A stretch of DNA of 15,864 nucleotides from Bdellovibrio sp. (GCA_016213345.1 JACRAO010000146.1:1-15864), one strand, 5' to 3'; positions 1-6,248 are shown, counted from the first letter of the stretch. Notes: generated by a model from the letters alone, not told the origin. A program made the numbers and translations.

Positions 1-1211
1 ACTGACTGAATGGATTTCACGATTGCACAAGCAGCTTTGTCAAATTGCAAAGGCACACGATTTGCAAAACGTAAGACCTGAACCAGGGTTTCTTGATCCG
101 TCCTCTTTTCTTTCAAACGGGCCACTGCTACTTCGACTTGTACAGGTTTGAAATCACAAATGGACGGCTTGCGCGTTACTACAGAAAAAAAATCGACATC
201 ACCTAATCGTCTAATACTTTTTGAAAGCGTAGCTTCACCAATTGACAAAACAGATCGTGTAGAAGGCGCCATGAGTTTTAGGTTTTGCAATGCAATAAAA
301 ACCTGTTTAAATTCTTCTTCGCCTGCTGAATCTACTGATTTTTCCAAGATCGATTTTTTTAAACCTGCCGTAACAAGTTCTTTCAAAGTGCCATCATTAA
401 CTCTGGAGAAACCTTTTTTTAACCACGAAGAAACACTAGTGCGTCCAAAAAGGTGAGAGTGTGCAATAAACTCTCCCAATTTCATAGTATGAGGATGCGG
501 TGTTGTAGCTTGCGGAATTTCAGGCACGGTGTGGCTAACTCGATCTATGGTCTGAGACTCTAAATCTGGAAGTTTGTAGTGTATGGTTAAATGGGGATTA
601 ACTAAAGCAGTTCCCATCAGATAATTGACTAGTCCTGCTTCGCCATTTAGTTGGATACGCCCGTCAATCAGAAATTCGACACTTGTACCATGGGGACGAT
701 CCCAATCCACCATAGTTTCCTTATCTTTAAAAACGCCCTTATTGTGTTTAATGTCTACTTCGACAATGCCACGTATGGCTTTGCGCATTTTTTCAGTTTT
801 AGTAATTACTTTTGCTCCTGTTGCAGAAGTCAACTGTGCCCAAGTAGTAACAGCAGAAATACCAATACCTTGCTGTCCCCTGGAACAACGCCCACGGCCA
901 AACTTAGACGAAGCCAGGTACTCACCATAGACTTTTGGGACATCTTCAGTATCTATGCCTGGGCCATTATCTTCGACACGAATTCTAATTTGATCTGAGT
1001 TCTTATTAGAACCAGATCCTACTTTTTCGATTAAAACTGAAACTTCTGGTAAAATCCCTCCCTCTTCGCACGCATCTAACGAATTATCTACAGCTTCTTT
1101 CAGTGTTGTGAGCACTGCTTTGATCTGTGACGAAAAGCCTACTTGTTGCAGGTTTTTTGAAAAATACTCTGCCGTACTACTTGTTGTAATCTTTTCCATT
1201 TTTTTTGACAT
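1..1211 (-). CDS. top6B: DNA topoisomerase VI subunit B, 5' part (runs off left edge)
   Basis: ATP-binding GHKL subunit of type IIB topoisomerase, which with subunit A passes one DNA duplex through another to relax or decatenate DNA in the cytoplasm. The frame is open from the ATG at 1209-1211 to the window edge, giving 403 residues; the C-terminal part of the transducer is missing. Visible motifs: N-box EAVDNSLDACEE (39-50), G1 loop VEDNGPGI (79-86), G2 lid SRGQQGIGISA (110-120), HGTSVEF (174-180), PHPH at 238-241 leading into the helix-two-turn-helix region (SRVNDGT near 269-275), APSTRSVLSIGE (315-326) and RFANRVPLQFD (381-391). These match Top6B, not GyrB/ParE. A second in-frame ATG lies four codons in; neither has a visible Shine-Dalgarno. 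Subunit A would be expected further left on the same strand but is outside the window. Family assignment is very secure; the bacterial context makes it unusual. Confidence 0.95.
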   Translation of the reverse strand, partial: MSKKMEKITTSSTAEYFSKNLQQVGFSSQIKAVLTTLKEAVDNSLDACEEGGILPEVSVLIEKVGSGSNKNSDQIRIRVEDNGPGIDTEDVPKVYGEYLASSKFGRGRCSRGQQGIGISAVTTWAQLTSATGAKVITKTEKMRKAIRGIVEVDIKHNKGVFKDKETMVDWDRPHGTSVEFLIDGRIQLNGEAGLVNYLMGTALVNPHLTIHYKLPDLESQTIDRVSHTVPEIPQATTPHPHTMKLGEFIAHSHLFGRTSVSSWLKKGFSRVNDGTLKELVTAGLKKSILEKSVDSAGEEEFKQVFIALQNLKLMAPSTRSVLSIGEATLSKSIRRLGDVDFFSVVTRKPSICDFKPVQVEVAVARLKEKRTDQETLVQVLRFANRVPLQFDKAACAIVKSIQS

Positions 1212-1219
1212 AGGTTTAA

Positions 1220-1307
1220 TGATTATTATTAAAGGAGTTATGCTTTCAAATCAATTTAAATATTTACTAGTGCGTGATTATTACTAATCTAACTTGATTA
1301 TTACTAA
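1220..1307. repeat. Three direct copies of TGATTATTAYTAA between divergent genes
   Basis: Copies lie at 1220-1232 (TGATTATTATTAA), 1275-1287 and 1295-1307 (both TGATTATTACTAA). The last two are exactly 20 bp apart, about two helical turns, so a protein would meet them on the same DNA face. The array fills the divergent gap between top6B and the propeller gene and overlaps the candidate top6B -10 box. It may be an operator for one or both genes. The repeat being present is direct observation; the role is inference, and low complexity weakens it. Confidence 0.5.
1225..1254 (-). promoter_or_regulatory. Candidate promoter of top6B
   Basis: On the minus strand a TTGATT -35-like box (1249-1254) is followed, after 18 nt, by AATAAT (1225-1230), a 5/6 match to TATAAT. 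Transcription would start about 1218, only some 7 nt before the ATG, so the messenger would be nearly leaderless, which agrees with the lack of a Shine-Dalgarno. The region is very AT-rich, so chance matches are likely. Confidence 0.3.
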
Positions 1308-1344
1308 AATGATAATAAGCTGTCCTATTAGGGGGAATACAATC

Positions 1345-2427
1345 ATGAAATTTCAAAATGTTTTAAGGCCTTATATTGCGTGCTGCATATTTAGTCTTTT
1401 TTTGTTTTCATTGCCACTTAAGGCATTAGAAACTCAAAAAATCTTAGACTTAGCTCCTGGAAACTGGGGCAATCTTCACTATCACGACAACACACTTTAT
1501 GTATCAGAAATGTCTCAAAATTTAATTTATGCAATTAGAAATGGCTCAGTAAAAAAAATTATTCTTTCAGACAATAATAACAACCAAGCTCCTGATCAAA
1601 TGATAGGCCATAAAAACAACCTATTTGTTGCAACCACTAGCAGTATGTATCTTACAGTTATTAACACTACGCAACTAAAAATAAGCACCGAGCTATTATT
1701 ACGCCCAGAGCTAATTGGTCCATCTGCGTTAGCGAAAGATGGTGATTCGCTTTATATATCAGATGTAGGGACTCAAAGAATTTTAAATTTCAATTTTTCT
1801 TCTTTTACAAAAGACAGACTTATTTATTCAAGACCTGGTCCCGTTGCCATGGCTGTTTCAGAAGAAAAAATTTTTTTAATATCTTCTGACAGTATTTTTA
1901 ATCCGTTCCTGAGATCAATTAGAGTTTTAACAGCCGACAAGGGTCTAGAACTTTTGCATTATATCCCGCAAGATCATGGTGAAGTAGGATACTATACAGC
2001 AATTCACAAGGGCGAGGACGGGAAAGTTTATGTTTTAGCCGCTGAAGATCATTTGTGTGTTGTGTTTGATCCAAAAAATTTAGAAGTCATAAAGAAAATC
2101 CCACTCAAATTACATCACCCGATAGCACTCACGAGCATGAATGGATTACTATATGTTTTAGATTATGGACCTCACAGTAATGAAATCTATGACACAAATG
2201 GACAAATTAATCTCAAGTATAAACCTGGATTAGAAATTATAAAACTAGCACCGGAGTTTTCACTAAATGAGAGCACCTGGCTTGATCTTTTTGAAGCATC
2301 TAATGGTCAAATTGTGTTGCCCACTCACTTAGTCAATAATGGCAAAGATCAAATTTTTATTCGTTCTCTAAATTTTTCAGAACCTAATGCACTTTTATCT
2401 CAAATAATTTATAAAGCACAAATTTAA
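1345..2427 (+). CDS. Secreted beta-propeller-like protein (NHL/YncE-like)
   Basis: 360 residues from the ATG at 1345, chosen because AGGGGG (1330-1335) sits 9 nt upstream and the product begins with a signal peptide: basic MKFQNVLR, a hydrophobic stretch (about 9-25), then a likely cleavage after LKA (27). An upstream TTG at 1294 would bury this signal behind 17 residues and is less likely. The mature part shows five or six repeats of about 45-55 residues, each with a hydrophobic strand and a GxLY(V/I)xD-like core: NTLYVSE, NNLFVATT, DSLYISD, EKIFLISS, GKVYVLAA, GLLYVLD. That is the pattern of a beta-propeller such as NHL or YncE-like proteins, which usually act as binding scaffolds in the periplasm or outside the cell. 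No catalytic residues or exact family are recognised. The next gene is on the opposite strand, so it appears monocistronic. Confidence 0.75.
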   Translation: MKFQNVLRPYIACCIFSLFLFSLPLKALETQKILDLAPGNWGNLHYHDNTLYVSEMSQNLIYAIRNGSVKKIILSDNNNNQAPDQMIGHKNNLFVATTSSMYLTVINTTQLKISTELLLRPELIGPSALAKDGDSLYISDVGTQRILNFNFSSFTKDRLIYSRPGPVAMAVSEEKIFLISSDSIFNPFLRSIRVLTADKGLELLHYIPQDHGEVGYYTAIHKGEDGKVYVLAAEDHLCVVFDPKNLEVIKKIPLKLHHPIALTSMNGLLYVLDYGPHSNEIYDTNGQINLKYKPGLEIIKLAPEFSLNESTWLDLFEASNGQIVLPTHLVNNGKDQIFIRSLNFSEPNALLSQIIYKAQI

Positions 2428-2430
2428 GGT

Positions 2431-2550
2431 TTACTGCTCAACAAGCTCCACCCTGCGATTCTTACTACGTCCCTCTTCTGTTTTGTTGGCAGTCACTGGT
2501 GATAGTGGACCAATGCCATCTGCCCCTAATCTAGCAGCATTAACTGAATA
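2431..2550 (-). pseudogene. Remnant of an OmpA-like C-terminal domain
   Basis: The minus strand reads 39 codons ending in TAA (2431-2433), with an in-frame TAA (2551-2553) directly upstream and no start codon. The peptide holds the end of the OmpA/Pal/MotB peptidoglycan-binding domain: AARLGADGIGPLSPV followed by the family hallmark TEEGRSKNRRVELV. An intact domain is about 100 residues and needs the preceding strand-helix units, absent here because the intact pyrE stop codon lies only 5 bp upstream. It looks like the 3' stump of a gene cut off by a rearrangement or by arrival of the pyrE block. The sequence match is strong; the history is inference. Confidence 0.75.
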
Positions 2551-2555
2551 TTAAG

Positions 2556-3215
2556 CTATAAATTTACATCACTACTTTGGCCTGATTTTTTAGCTAAGTA
2601 CTCTCTTCCTTTGCCAACTTCAATATTAATGGGCGCGCCACTCTTACACAAAGGGCACTGAGATTCTTCCCATACGTCAAGTTTAATATTAAATAAAGAA
2701 AAAATTTCAGTGACATCGCCAACTTCCTTGTGACTAACTCCTCCACGATTACAAAGTGCTCCAAGACCGATTATTTTTCCGCCAATACTGTGTACTGCTT
2801 CTACTACTTTTTTTACAGAACCTCCTGTGTTTAAGACATCTTCGACAACTAAAACATTTCTACCACTAACAATCTTGTCATATCCCCTTTTAATAACAAA
2901 ACCAACACCTTGGTCTAGTTTTTCTGCATAAACACCAAACACCTCCTTGTGCCTCATTTGTGACAAGTGATAAGCAACCCATTGAGATAAAATAACCCCA
3001 CCAATGACTGGAGCAATCACCACTTCGATTTCTTTATTTGAAAAATGTTCTGCAATTTTTTTACATAAATTTGATGTTAATTCTGTATGTGGATAAATTG
3101 CATCTTTGTTAACGTATGCACTTCCATGTTTTCCTGATGTGTAGATAATATGACTATCTACAATAATAGCACCAACTGAAGATAATAATTTTAAGTTATC
3201 ACCCTGTGATTCCAT
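2556..3215 (-). CDS. pyrE: Orotate phosphoribosyltransferase
   Basis: Converts orotate and PRPP to orotidine 5'-monophosphate in de novo pyrimidine synthesis (cytosolic). The 219-residue length is normal for the family. The 5-phosphate/PRPP loop VLVVEDVLNTGGSV (121-134) is intact with both acidic residues. The N-terminal YTSGKHGSAYVNKD (25-38) matches the conserved SGxxSxxYxxKD-type orotate/PRPP region, and the C-terminal CPLCKSGAPIN (187-197) is common in one OPRTase subgroup. The start ATG (3213-3215) has no good Shine-Dalgarno. No other pyrimidine gene is adjacent, so it is isolated from the pathway here; it lies 102 nt downstream of vapC on the same strand with its own TATAAT box. Confidence 0.93.
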   Translation of the reverse strand: MESQGDNLKLLSSVGAIIVDSHIIYTSGKHGSAYVNKDAIYPHTELTSNLCKKIAEHFSNKEIEVVIAPVIGGVILSQWVAYHLSQMRHKEVFGVYAEKLDQGVGFVIKRGYDKIVSGRNVLVVEDVLNTGGSVKKVVEAVHSIGGKIIGLGALCNRGGVSHKEVGDVTEIFSLFNIKLDVWEESQCPLCKSGAPINIEVGKGREYLAKKSGQSSDVNL

Positions 3216-3237
3216 AGAATATTAATAGCATCACTAT

Positions 3238-3243
3238 ATTATA
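3238..3243 (-). promoter_or_regulatory. Candidate -10 box of pyrE
   Basis: The minus strand carries a perfect TATAAT, placing a start of transcription near 3231 and leaving a short leader of about 16 nt before the pyrE ATG. No convincing -35 is seen 16-18 nt upstream (TATGGT or GTATGG). A 17-bp inverted repeat sits just beyond that position and could bind an activator in place of a strong -35. Confidence 0.4.
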
Positions 3244-3247
3244 CTTA

Positions 3248-3296
3248 GCAAGGATTATAACCATACTGCACTGTATGCAGTTTCTGTTACCGTTAC
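3248..3296. repeat. Direct repeat R1 flanking vapBC (pyrE side)
   Basis: Two blocks match the copy at 4005-4071: GCAAGGATTATAACCATA (3248-3265) is 16/18 identical to 4005-4022, and CAGTTTCTGTTACCGTTAC (3278-3296) is 16/19 identical to 4053-4071, both in the same order and orientation. The spacer between blocks differs in length (12 against 30 nt). The repeats bracket the toxin-antitoxin pair. Confidence 0.45.
3265..3281. repeat. Inverted repeat ACTGCA-N5-TGCAGT upstream of pyrE
   Basis: Perfect 6-bp arms around the 5-nt centre CTGTA. It lies about 22 bp upstream of the pyrE -10 hexamer, inside the first copy of the vapBC-flanking repeat. It may be an operator or a small hairpin; there is no T tract, so a terminator for vapBC is unlikely. 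Confidence 0.45.
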
Positions 3297-3317
3297 AGAT
3301 AATCCTAAAATTTCGAA

Positions 3318-3707
3318 TTATTTAGGAGTAAAAACTTCTAAAAATTTCAAAGTTTTCATCCTATAAAAATCACGATCCAGCGACCATATTTGCGATCCAT
3401 GTTCTGCTACAATTGCTCCAATTAGGAGATCCACTGCAGCAAATCTCTGACCAGCAACTGCAGCTTTTTCAATCCATTTTTCAACAGTACTCCAAGTAAG
3501 ATCTTTGGGATAATATCTTGGCAAAGCTGACAACACACGACGCAATCGCCCAAGATCTGTGTTTGTTGCGCCGGAAAGCAGTTCAATCCATACTGGCATA
3601 GCAAGGGCTACACATCCTTGATCTAGTAAATTTCTCAGATGGTTTACCAAACTAGTATCTTTACCTTTAAAAAAATCAATCCAAACAGAGGTATCAATAA
3701 AAATCAT
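3318..3707 (-). CDS. vapC: PIN-domain ribonuclease toxin of a VapBC pair
   Basis: 129-residue PIN-domain protein, the usual VapC size. VapC toxins are Mg-dependent endoribonucleases that cut tRNA or rRNA and are held inactive by VapB. The acidic metal-binding set is present: D5 in IDTSVWIDFF, E42 in WIELLSGA, D93 in FAAVDLLIGA and D111 (with D113) in SLDRDF. The start ATG overlaps the vapB stop as ATGA (3704-3707), which couples translation of toxin to antitoxin. The active site looks intact, so the toxin is probably functional. The target RNA cannot be told from sequence. Confidence 0.92.
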   Translation of the reverse strand: MIFIDTSVWIDFFKGKDTSLVNHLRNLLDQGCVALAMPVWIELLSGATNTDLGRLRRVLSALPRYYPKDLTWSTVEKWIEKAAVAGQRFAAVDLLIGAIVAEHGSQIWSLDRDFYRMKTLKFLEVFTPK

Positions 3708-3910
3708 TTACGTTTACTCTTACGACGTCTTGAACTTGGCACATCAAGCTCAAGATGTAATGCTCCTGCCATTTGCTTAAGTTCGTCAATACGTTTACGT
3801 CTAATTAATTCCTGTAAAGAGACCAAAACTGTGTCTGTTTTAGACTTAAAACCAAGTAGTTTCTGAGCTTCTTCTACAAGTTCCTGTGGAATATCCAATG
3901 TGGTACGCAT
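3704..3910 (-). CDS. vapB: Ribbon-helix-helix antitoxin of the VapBC pair
   Basis: 68 residues when started at the ATG of MRTTLDIPQEL (3908-3910). An upstream in-frame ATG at 3926-3928 would add MFYCFY but lies inside the promoter, upstream of the -10 box, and is rejected. The N-terminal strand RTTLDIP and the helices after it (EELVEEAQKLLG, TDTVLVSLQELIRRK) are typical of the DUF2191-like RHH VapB group, which binds its own promoter as a dimer. The C-terminal part (about 45-68) ends in a very basic tail, SRRRKSKRK, where VapB proteins normally wrap the toxin. It precedes vapC with a 4-nt overlap, the standard antitoxin-first order. Confidence 0.88.
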   Translation of the reverse strand: MRTTLDIPQELVEEAQKLLGFKSKTDTVLVSLQELIRRKRIDELKQMAGALHLELDVPSSRRRKSKRK

Positions 3911-3916
3911 ATAAAA

Positions 3917-3945
3917 ACAATAAAACATATGTTTTAAAATGTCAA
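3917..3945 (-). promoter_or_regulatory. vapBC promoter
   Basis: The minus strand has a perfect TTGACA (3940-3945), a 17-nt spacer, then TATTGT (3917-3922) as -10. The expected start of transcription falls at or within a base or two of 3910, the A of the vapB ATG. With no Shine-Dalgarno present, this predicts a leaderless vapBC messenger. Confidence 0.7.
3921..3936. promoter_or_regulatory. Palindromic operator TAAAACATATGTTTTA in the vapBC promoter
   Basis: A perfect 16-bp palindrome fills most of the spacer between the -35 and -10 boxes and overlaps the -10. RHH antitoxins, alone or with the toxin, usually bind such sites to repress their own operon; binding here would block RNA polymerase. 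The palindrome is seen directly; its binding partner is inferred from position. Confidence 0.65.
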
Positions 3946-4004
3946 TTAAACAATGTAAGCCTACTGGTTTAAGTGCACATCAAACGAAGAACCGCTTGCT
4001 CCTT

Positions 4005-4071
4005 GCAAGGATTAGAATCATAATATTCTCCCACCGAACTGTTTCTTGTTCCCAGTTACTGTTACTATTAC
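4005..4071. repeat. Direct repeat R2 flanking vapBC (splB-like side)
   Basis: Second copy of the vapBC-flanking repeat (see 3248-3296), with blocks at 4005-4022 and 4053-4071. The outer block runs into the stop codon of the SPL-like gene (4068-4070). The inner end overlaps a 10-bp palindrome CCTTGCAAGG (4001-4010). The two copies are about 760 bp apart, which suggests that the toxin-antitoxin cassette entered by, or together with, a duplication of the SPL-like/pyrE boundary. Confidence 0.45.
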
Positions 4072-5081
4072 AAGCTCCTAGCTATTCCAGGAAACCGTTC
4101 ATACAAATTTTTAGCCATCAAATAATCCAAGTGTTCATAAGAATCAGGATAAAAACCAAAAATCTTCTCCCACATATCCCACCTCTCCATACATAAATAA
4201 ATATTGCAATCTTTAGCTCCAGCTTTCACTAACGCCTTATACAAATTACGATACATTAACACACGAAGTGGCTTTACATATCTCATCTTATGATCATCTC
4301 CTAAAACCATTTCTGCAGCTGTTAACATTGTTTTAGGAAAATTATTTTCAATTGTTTTTTTCATTTCAGGATTGAATCTTAAACTTCCAATCGAAATCCA
4401 AGCCACTCGCTCTGGAGTAATAACTTGAAAAATCCGTATCACTAAATCTTCATAATCCTTTTCAAAGCCTTCAAAATAAATCATAGGATCAAAATGAAGC
4501 CCTATTAGATAACCAGCTCTATAAACCTTTGCCATAGCTGCAAGTCTTTTTACTAAACTTGCTGTTTTATGTTCTTCACGACGAATCACACTTTCGGGAT
4601 TAAGGGACCAAGAAACCACTGTTTTTCCATTATGTTCTAAACTTAAAAGTGGCTCTACAACATCGGATTTAGTCTTAAGCTCCAAAATAGCATTGGGTAA
4701 TTTTGCAAAAGCTATAATTAACTCAGAAGCACTTTTAGTCATGTTCTCAAGTGCCAGACTATCTCCCAGCTCCCATGTGCCAACTCTAAACAATCGCCCT
4801 GGTTCCTTTTGAGTTCTCTCTAAAACTTCTTGCATTATAGCTTTTGTATCTCCAATTACTTGCATAGCGGTATTGGTTAAATAATTCTGCAAAAAACAAT
4901 AAGAACAATCAAAAGGGCAATTACTCACAGTTTTTAAAACATGAACATTACAGCAAATATATTTTTCATTAAAAGTGGAACAAACGTCCATTACTTCGCC
5001 TCTTCTTGAAGTAATATGTAATTTTTTCTTACATTCTCTATAATCCAAAGCAACTGGAATTTCTGAAGCTTTACTTGCCAT
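4068..5081 (-). CDS. Spore photoproduct lyase (SPL)-family radical SAM protein
   Basis: 337-residue radical SAM protein of the SPL family. True SPL uses a 4Fe-4S cluster and S-adenosylmethionine to reverse the thymine dimer of spore DNA. The cluster motif CPFDCSYC (C55, C59, C62; CX3CX2C) followed by FLQNYL is the SPL form, and NGKTVVSWSLNPESVI (151-166) and GYLIGLHFDP (190-199) match SPL core strands. However, where Bacillus SPL has its hydrogen-donor cysteine (C141, EAACTSD), this protein reads RVGTWELGDSLAL (99-111) with no cysteine; from memory that form is common in SPL-like proteins of non-spore-formers. So a role in dimer repair is not certain. The ATG overlaps the upstream gene's stop as TAATG, indicating a two-gene unit with the ParB-domain protein. 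Confidence 0.85.
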   Translation of the reverse strand: MASKASEIPVALDYRECKKKLHITSRRGEVMDVCSTFNEKYICCNVHVLKTVSNCPFDCSYCFLQNYLTNTAMQVIGDTKAIMQEVLERTQKEPGRLFRVGTWELGDSLALENMTKSASELIIAFAKLPNAILELKTKSDVVEPLLSLEHNGKTVVSWSLNPESVIRREEHKTASLVKRLAAMAKVYRAGYLIGLHFDPMIYFEGFEKDYEDLVIRIFQVITPERVAWISIGSLRFNPEMKKTIENNFPKTMLTAAEMVLGDDHKMRYVKPLRVLMYRNLYKALVKAGAKDCNIYLCMERWDMWEKIFGFYPDSYEHLDYLMAKNLYERFPGIARSL

Positions 5082-6061
5082 TAAAGTGCCTCTAATATTT
5101 TTTCTACCGAAGTTTTTGTTTGCTGCAATTTTTCTAAAGCTGTTTCTAAATCCTCTATTTTTTTAATATGGATTTTAAAATCCAATTTATGGTTTTCTAT
5201 GCTTTGATCCCTATACAATAAAACATGACAAGGCAAATTCATTTCATTTTTTGTTTTTTCTATTTTTTCATTGACCCGACTTAAAACCGGATATTTTTTT
5301 ATTTTAATTTTACGCCTTAACTTTTCTGTTTTTACCTGAGGGGATATAGAAGCCATTAAGAGATCATCAACTCCAAGTTCCTTTAAAAGAACATATAAAT
5401 CCAAAGACTCACGCCTTAAGATGGTTTCTAATCCTTCAAGCAATTCTTCGATCAATGAAACAGTTAAGTTAAGAATATCTTTCCAAGAAAAAACTATGGT
5501 TAAAAGCTCATCAGAAAAATGGGTTAAATGCACACATTGCTTCATCGAAAGGCGTTTTTTATCGCAAAATTCCAAAACAAGCTTAGGCAGCTTGATCACT
5601 TTTGCACAGTTCCTCATGATAGTTTCATGACCCTCAAACCCTAAAAGAGGTAAAAACTGATTTATGATCTGTTTATTCTCTAATCCTAAATCCAAACAAA
5701 GATTGACAAAACTTGCACGACTAACAAAAGAAAATGAGATGCGATGCGACTGAGATAAAAACAATAAATTTAAAATATAATCCAATGGTGTTTCAGATGA
5801 TAAAACCTTTACTCTACAATGCCTCGCGCCATTACGTTTCAACAAAACAGCTCTTTTGAATCCATCTACAAGGTGGATTTCACCTCTTGTATCACTATGC
5901 ACCACCAACGGCTCTAAAAGTCCCAATGTATTAAGAGAACGCTCTAAAGAAGACAAATAATTGTTTTCGGAAATTCCTTCTCGTATAAAACAATACTTTG
6001 AATGTTCAATCTGTAAGTCATCTAGCAATAATTGCTCTGAATCTGTTTTAACGTAAGACAT
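5081..6061 (-). CDS. ParB/sulfiredoxin-fold protein coupled to the SPL-like gene
   Basis: 326 residues. Positions about 11-90 resemble the ParB/Srx nuclease-like N-terminal fold: LNTLGLLEPLVVH (43-55) then HLVDGFKRAVLLKRNG (63-78), which corresponds to the GL.EPI.V...LVDGHRR....L..G pattern of ParB boxes I and II. In chromosomal ParB the second motif is GxRR; here it is DGFKRA, so CTPase activity is not assured. A helical middle (about 110-235) could be a KorB/ParB-like helix-turn-helix region, and the C-terminus (about 262-326) is charged and probably coiled. There is no ParA nearby, so plasmid or chromosome partition is unlikely. The TAATG overlap with the SPL-like gene suggests a DNA-bound partner or adaptor for that enzyme. 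A TATAGT -10-like box at 6073-6078 lies just upstream. Confidence 0.7.
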   Translation of the reverse strand: MSYVKTDSEQLLLDDLQIEHSKYCFIREGISENNYLSSLERSLNTLGLLEPLVVHSDTRGEIHLVDGFKRAVLLKRNGARHCRVKVLSSETPLDYILNLLFLSQSHRISFSFVSRASFVNLCLDLGLENKQIINQFLPLLGFEGHETIMRNCAKVIKLPKLVLEFCDKKRLSMKQCVHLTHFSDELLTIVFSWKDILNLTVSLIEELLEGLETILRRESLDLYVLLKELGVDDLLMASISPQVKTEKLRRKIKIKKYPVLSRVNEKIEKTKNEMNLPCHVLLYRDQSIENHKLDFKIHIKKIEDLETALEKLQQTKTSVEKILEAL

Positions 6062-6079
6062 AGCTCTTCTATACTATAC

Positions 6080-6109
6080 TGTCAGACACAATTAAATGGA
6101 CATTATGTC
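6080..6109. promoter_or_regulatory. Paired palindromes upstream of the ParB-domain gene
   Basis: TGTC-A-GACA (6080-6088) and GACAT-T-ATGTC (6099-6109) are both perfect inverted repeats built from the same GACA/TGTC half site. Their centres (6084 and 6104) are 20 bp apart, two helical turns, and the first lies next to the TATAGT box (6073-6078, minus strand). This is the arrangement expected for cooperative dimer binding by a repressor or by the ParB-domain protein itself. Function is inferred. Confidence 0.5.
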
Positions 6110-6186
6110 ACAAAAAATTGACGCCATTAAACTGCTTAAGAAGAACTAAATAATAAAAGGTGGCCGAGAAATAAATCTTTTTAATA

Positions 6187-6208
6187 GCCTTATATTTTTA
6201 TATAAGGC
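6187..6208. repeat. Inverted repeat GCCTTATAT-TTTT-ATATAAGGC
   Basis: Perfect 9-bp arms with a 4-nt loop, set between the divergent ParB-domain and debranching genes. Similar direct sequences flank it (ATCTTTTTAATAGCC before, ATCTTTTTATTGGCT after). A T-rich run follows on the plus strand, so it could work as a weak terminator, but no gene ends here; a regulatory site or leader hairpin of the glycogen operon is more likely. Confidence 0.5.
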
Positions 6209-6219
6209 CTATCTTTTTA

Positions 6220-6248
6220 TTGGCTAAAAGCAAAAAAGGGAATATCTT
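6220..6248 (+). promoter_or_regulatory. Candidate promoter of the glycogen operon
   Basis: TTGGCT (6220-6225) and TATCTT (6243-6248), each 4/6 to consensus, are separated by 17 nt. Transcription would start near 6255, leaving a leader of about 60 nt that contains the inverted repeat at 6266-6284. The boxes are weak, so other starts are possible. Confidence 0.3.

Noticed and set aside
148..998. Plus-strand open frames of about 100 codons (148-456, 625-930, 651-998)
   Set aside because: They are antisense to top6B, whose minus-strand frame carries all conserved motifs.
1240..1287. 15-codon plus-strand mini-ORF preceded by a perfect AAAGGAG
   Set aside because: The AAAGGAG ends only 2 nt before the ATG, too close for initiation, and the frame overlaps the repeat array with no peptide features.
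1294..1344. Longer version of the propeller gene from a TTG at 1294
   Set aside because: It would mask the signal peptide, and the Shine-Dalgarno AGGGGG fits the ATG at 1345.
1381..1386. Possible lipoprotein cysteine (CC at residues 13-14) in the propeller protein
   Set aside because: The cysteines are in the middle of the hydrophobic stretch, with more hydrophobic residues after them, and no proper lipobox precedes them.
3304..3326. Hairpin CCTAAA/TTTAGG overlapping the vapC stop codon, considered as a terminator
   Set aside because: The stem is only 6 bp and A/T-rich, and there is no T tract after it on the minus strand.
3939..4196. Plus-strand frame of 85 codons
   Set aside because: It is antisense to the SPL-like 3' end and crosses the repeat region; no recognisable protein features.
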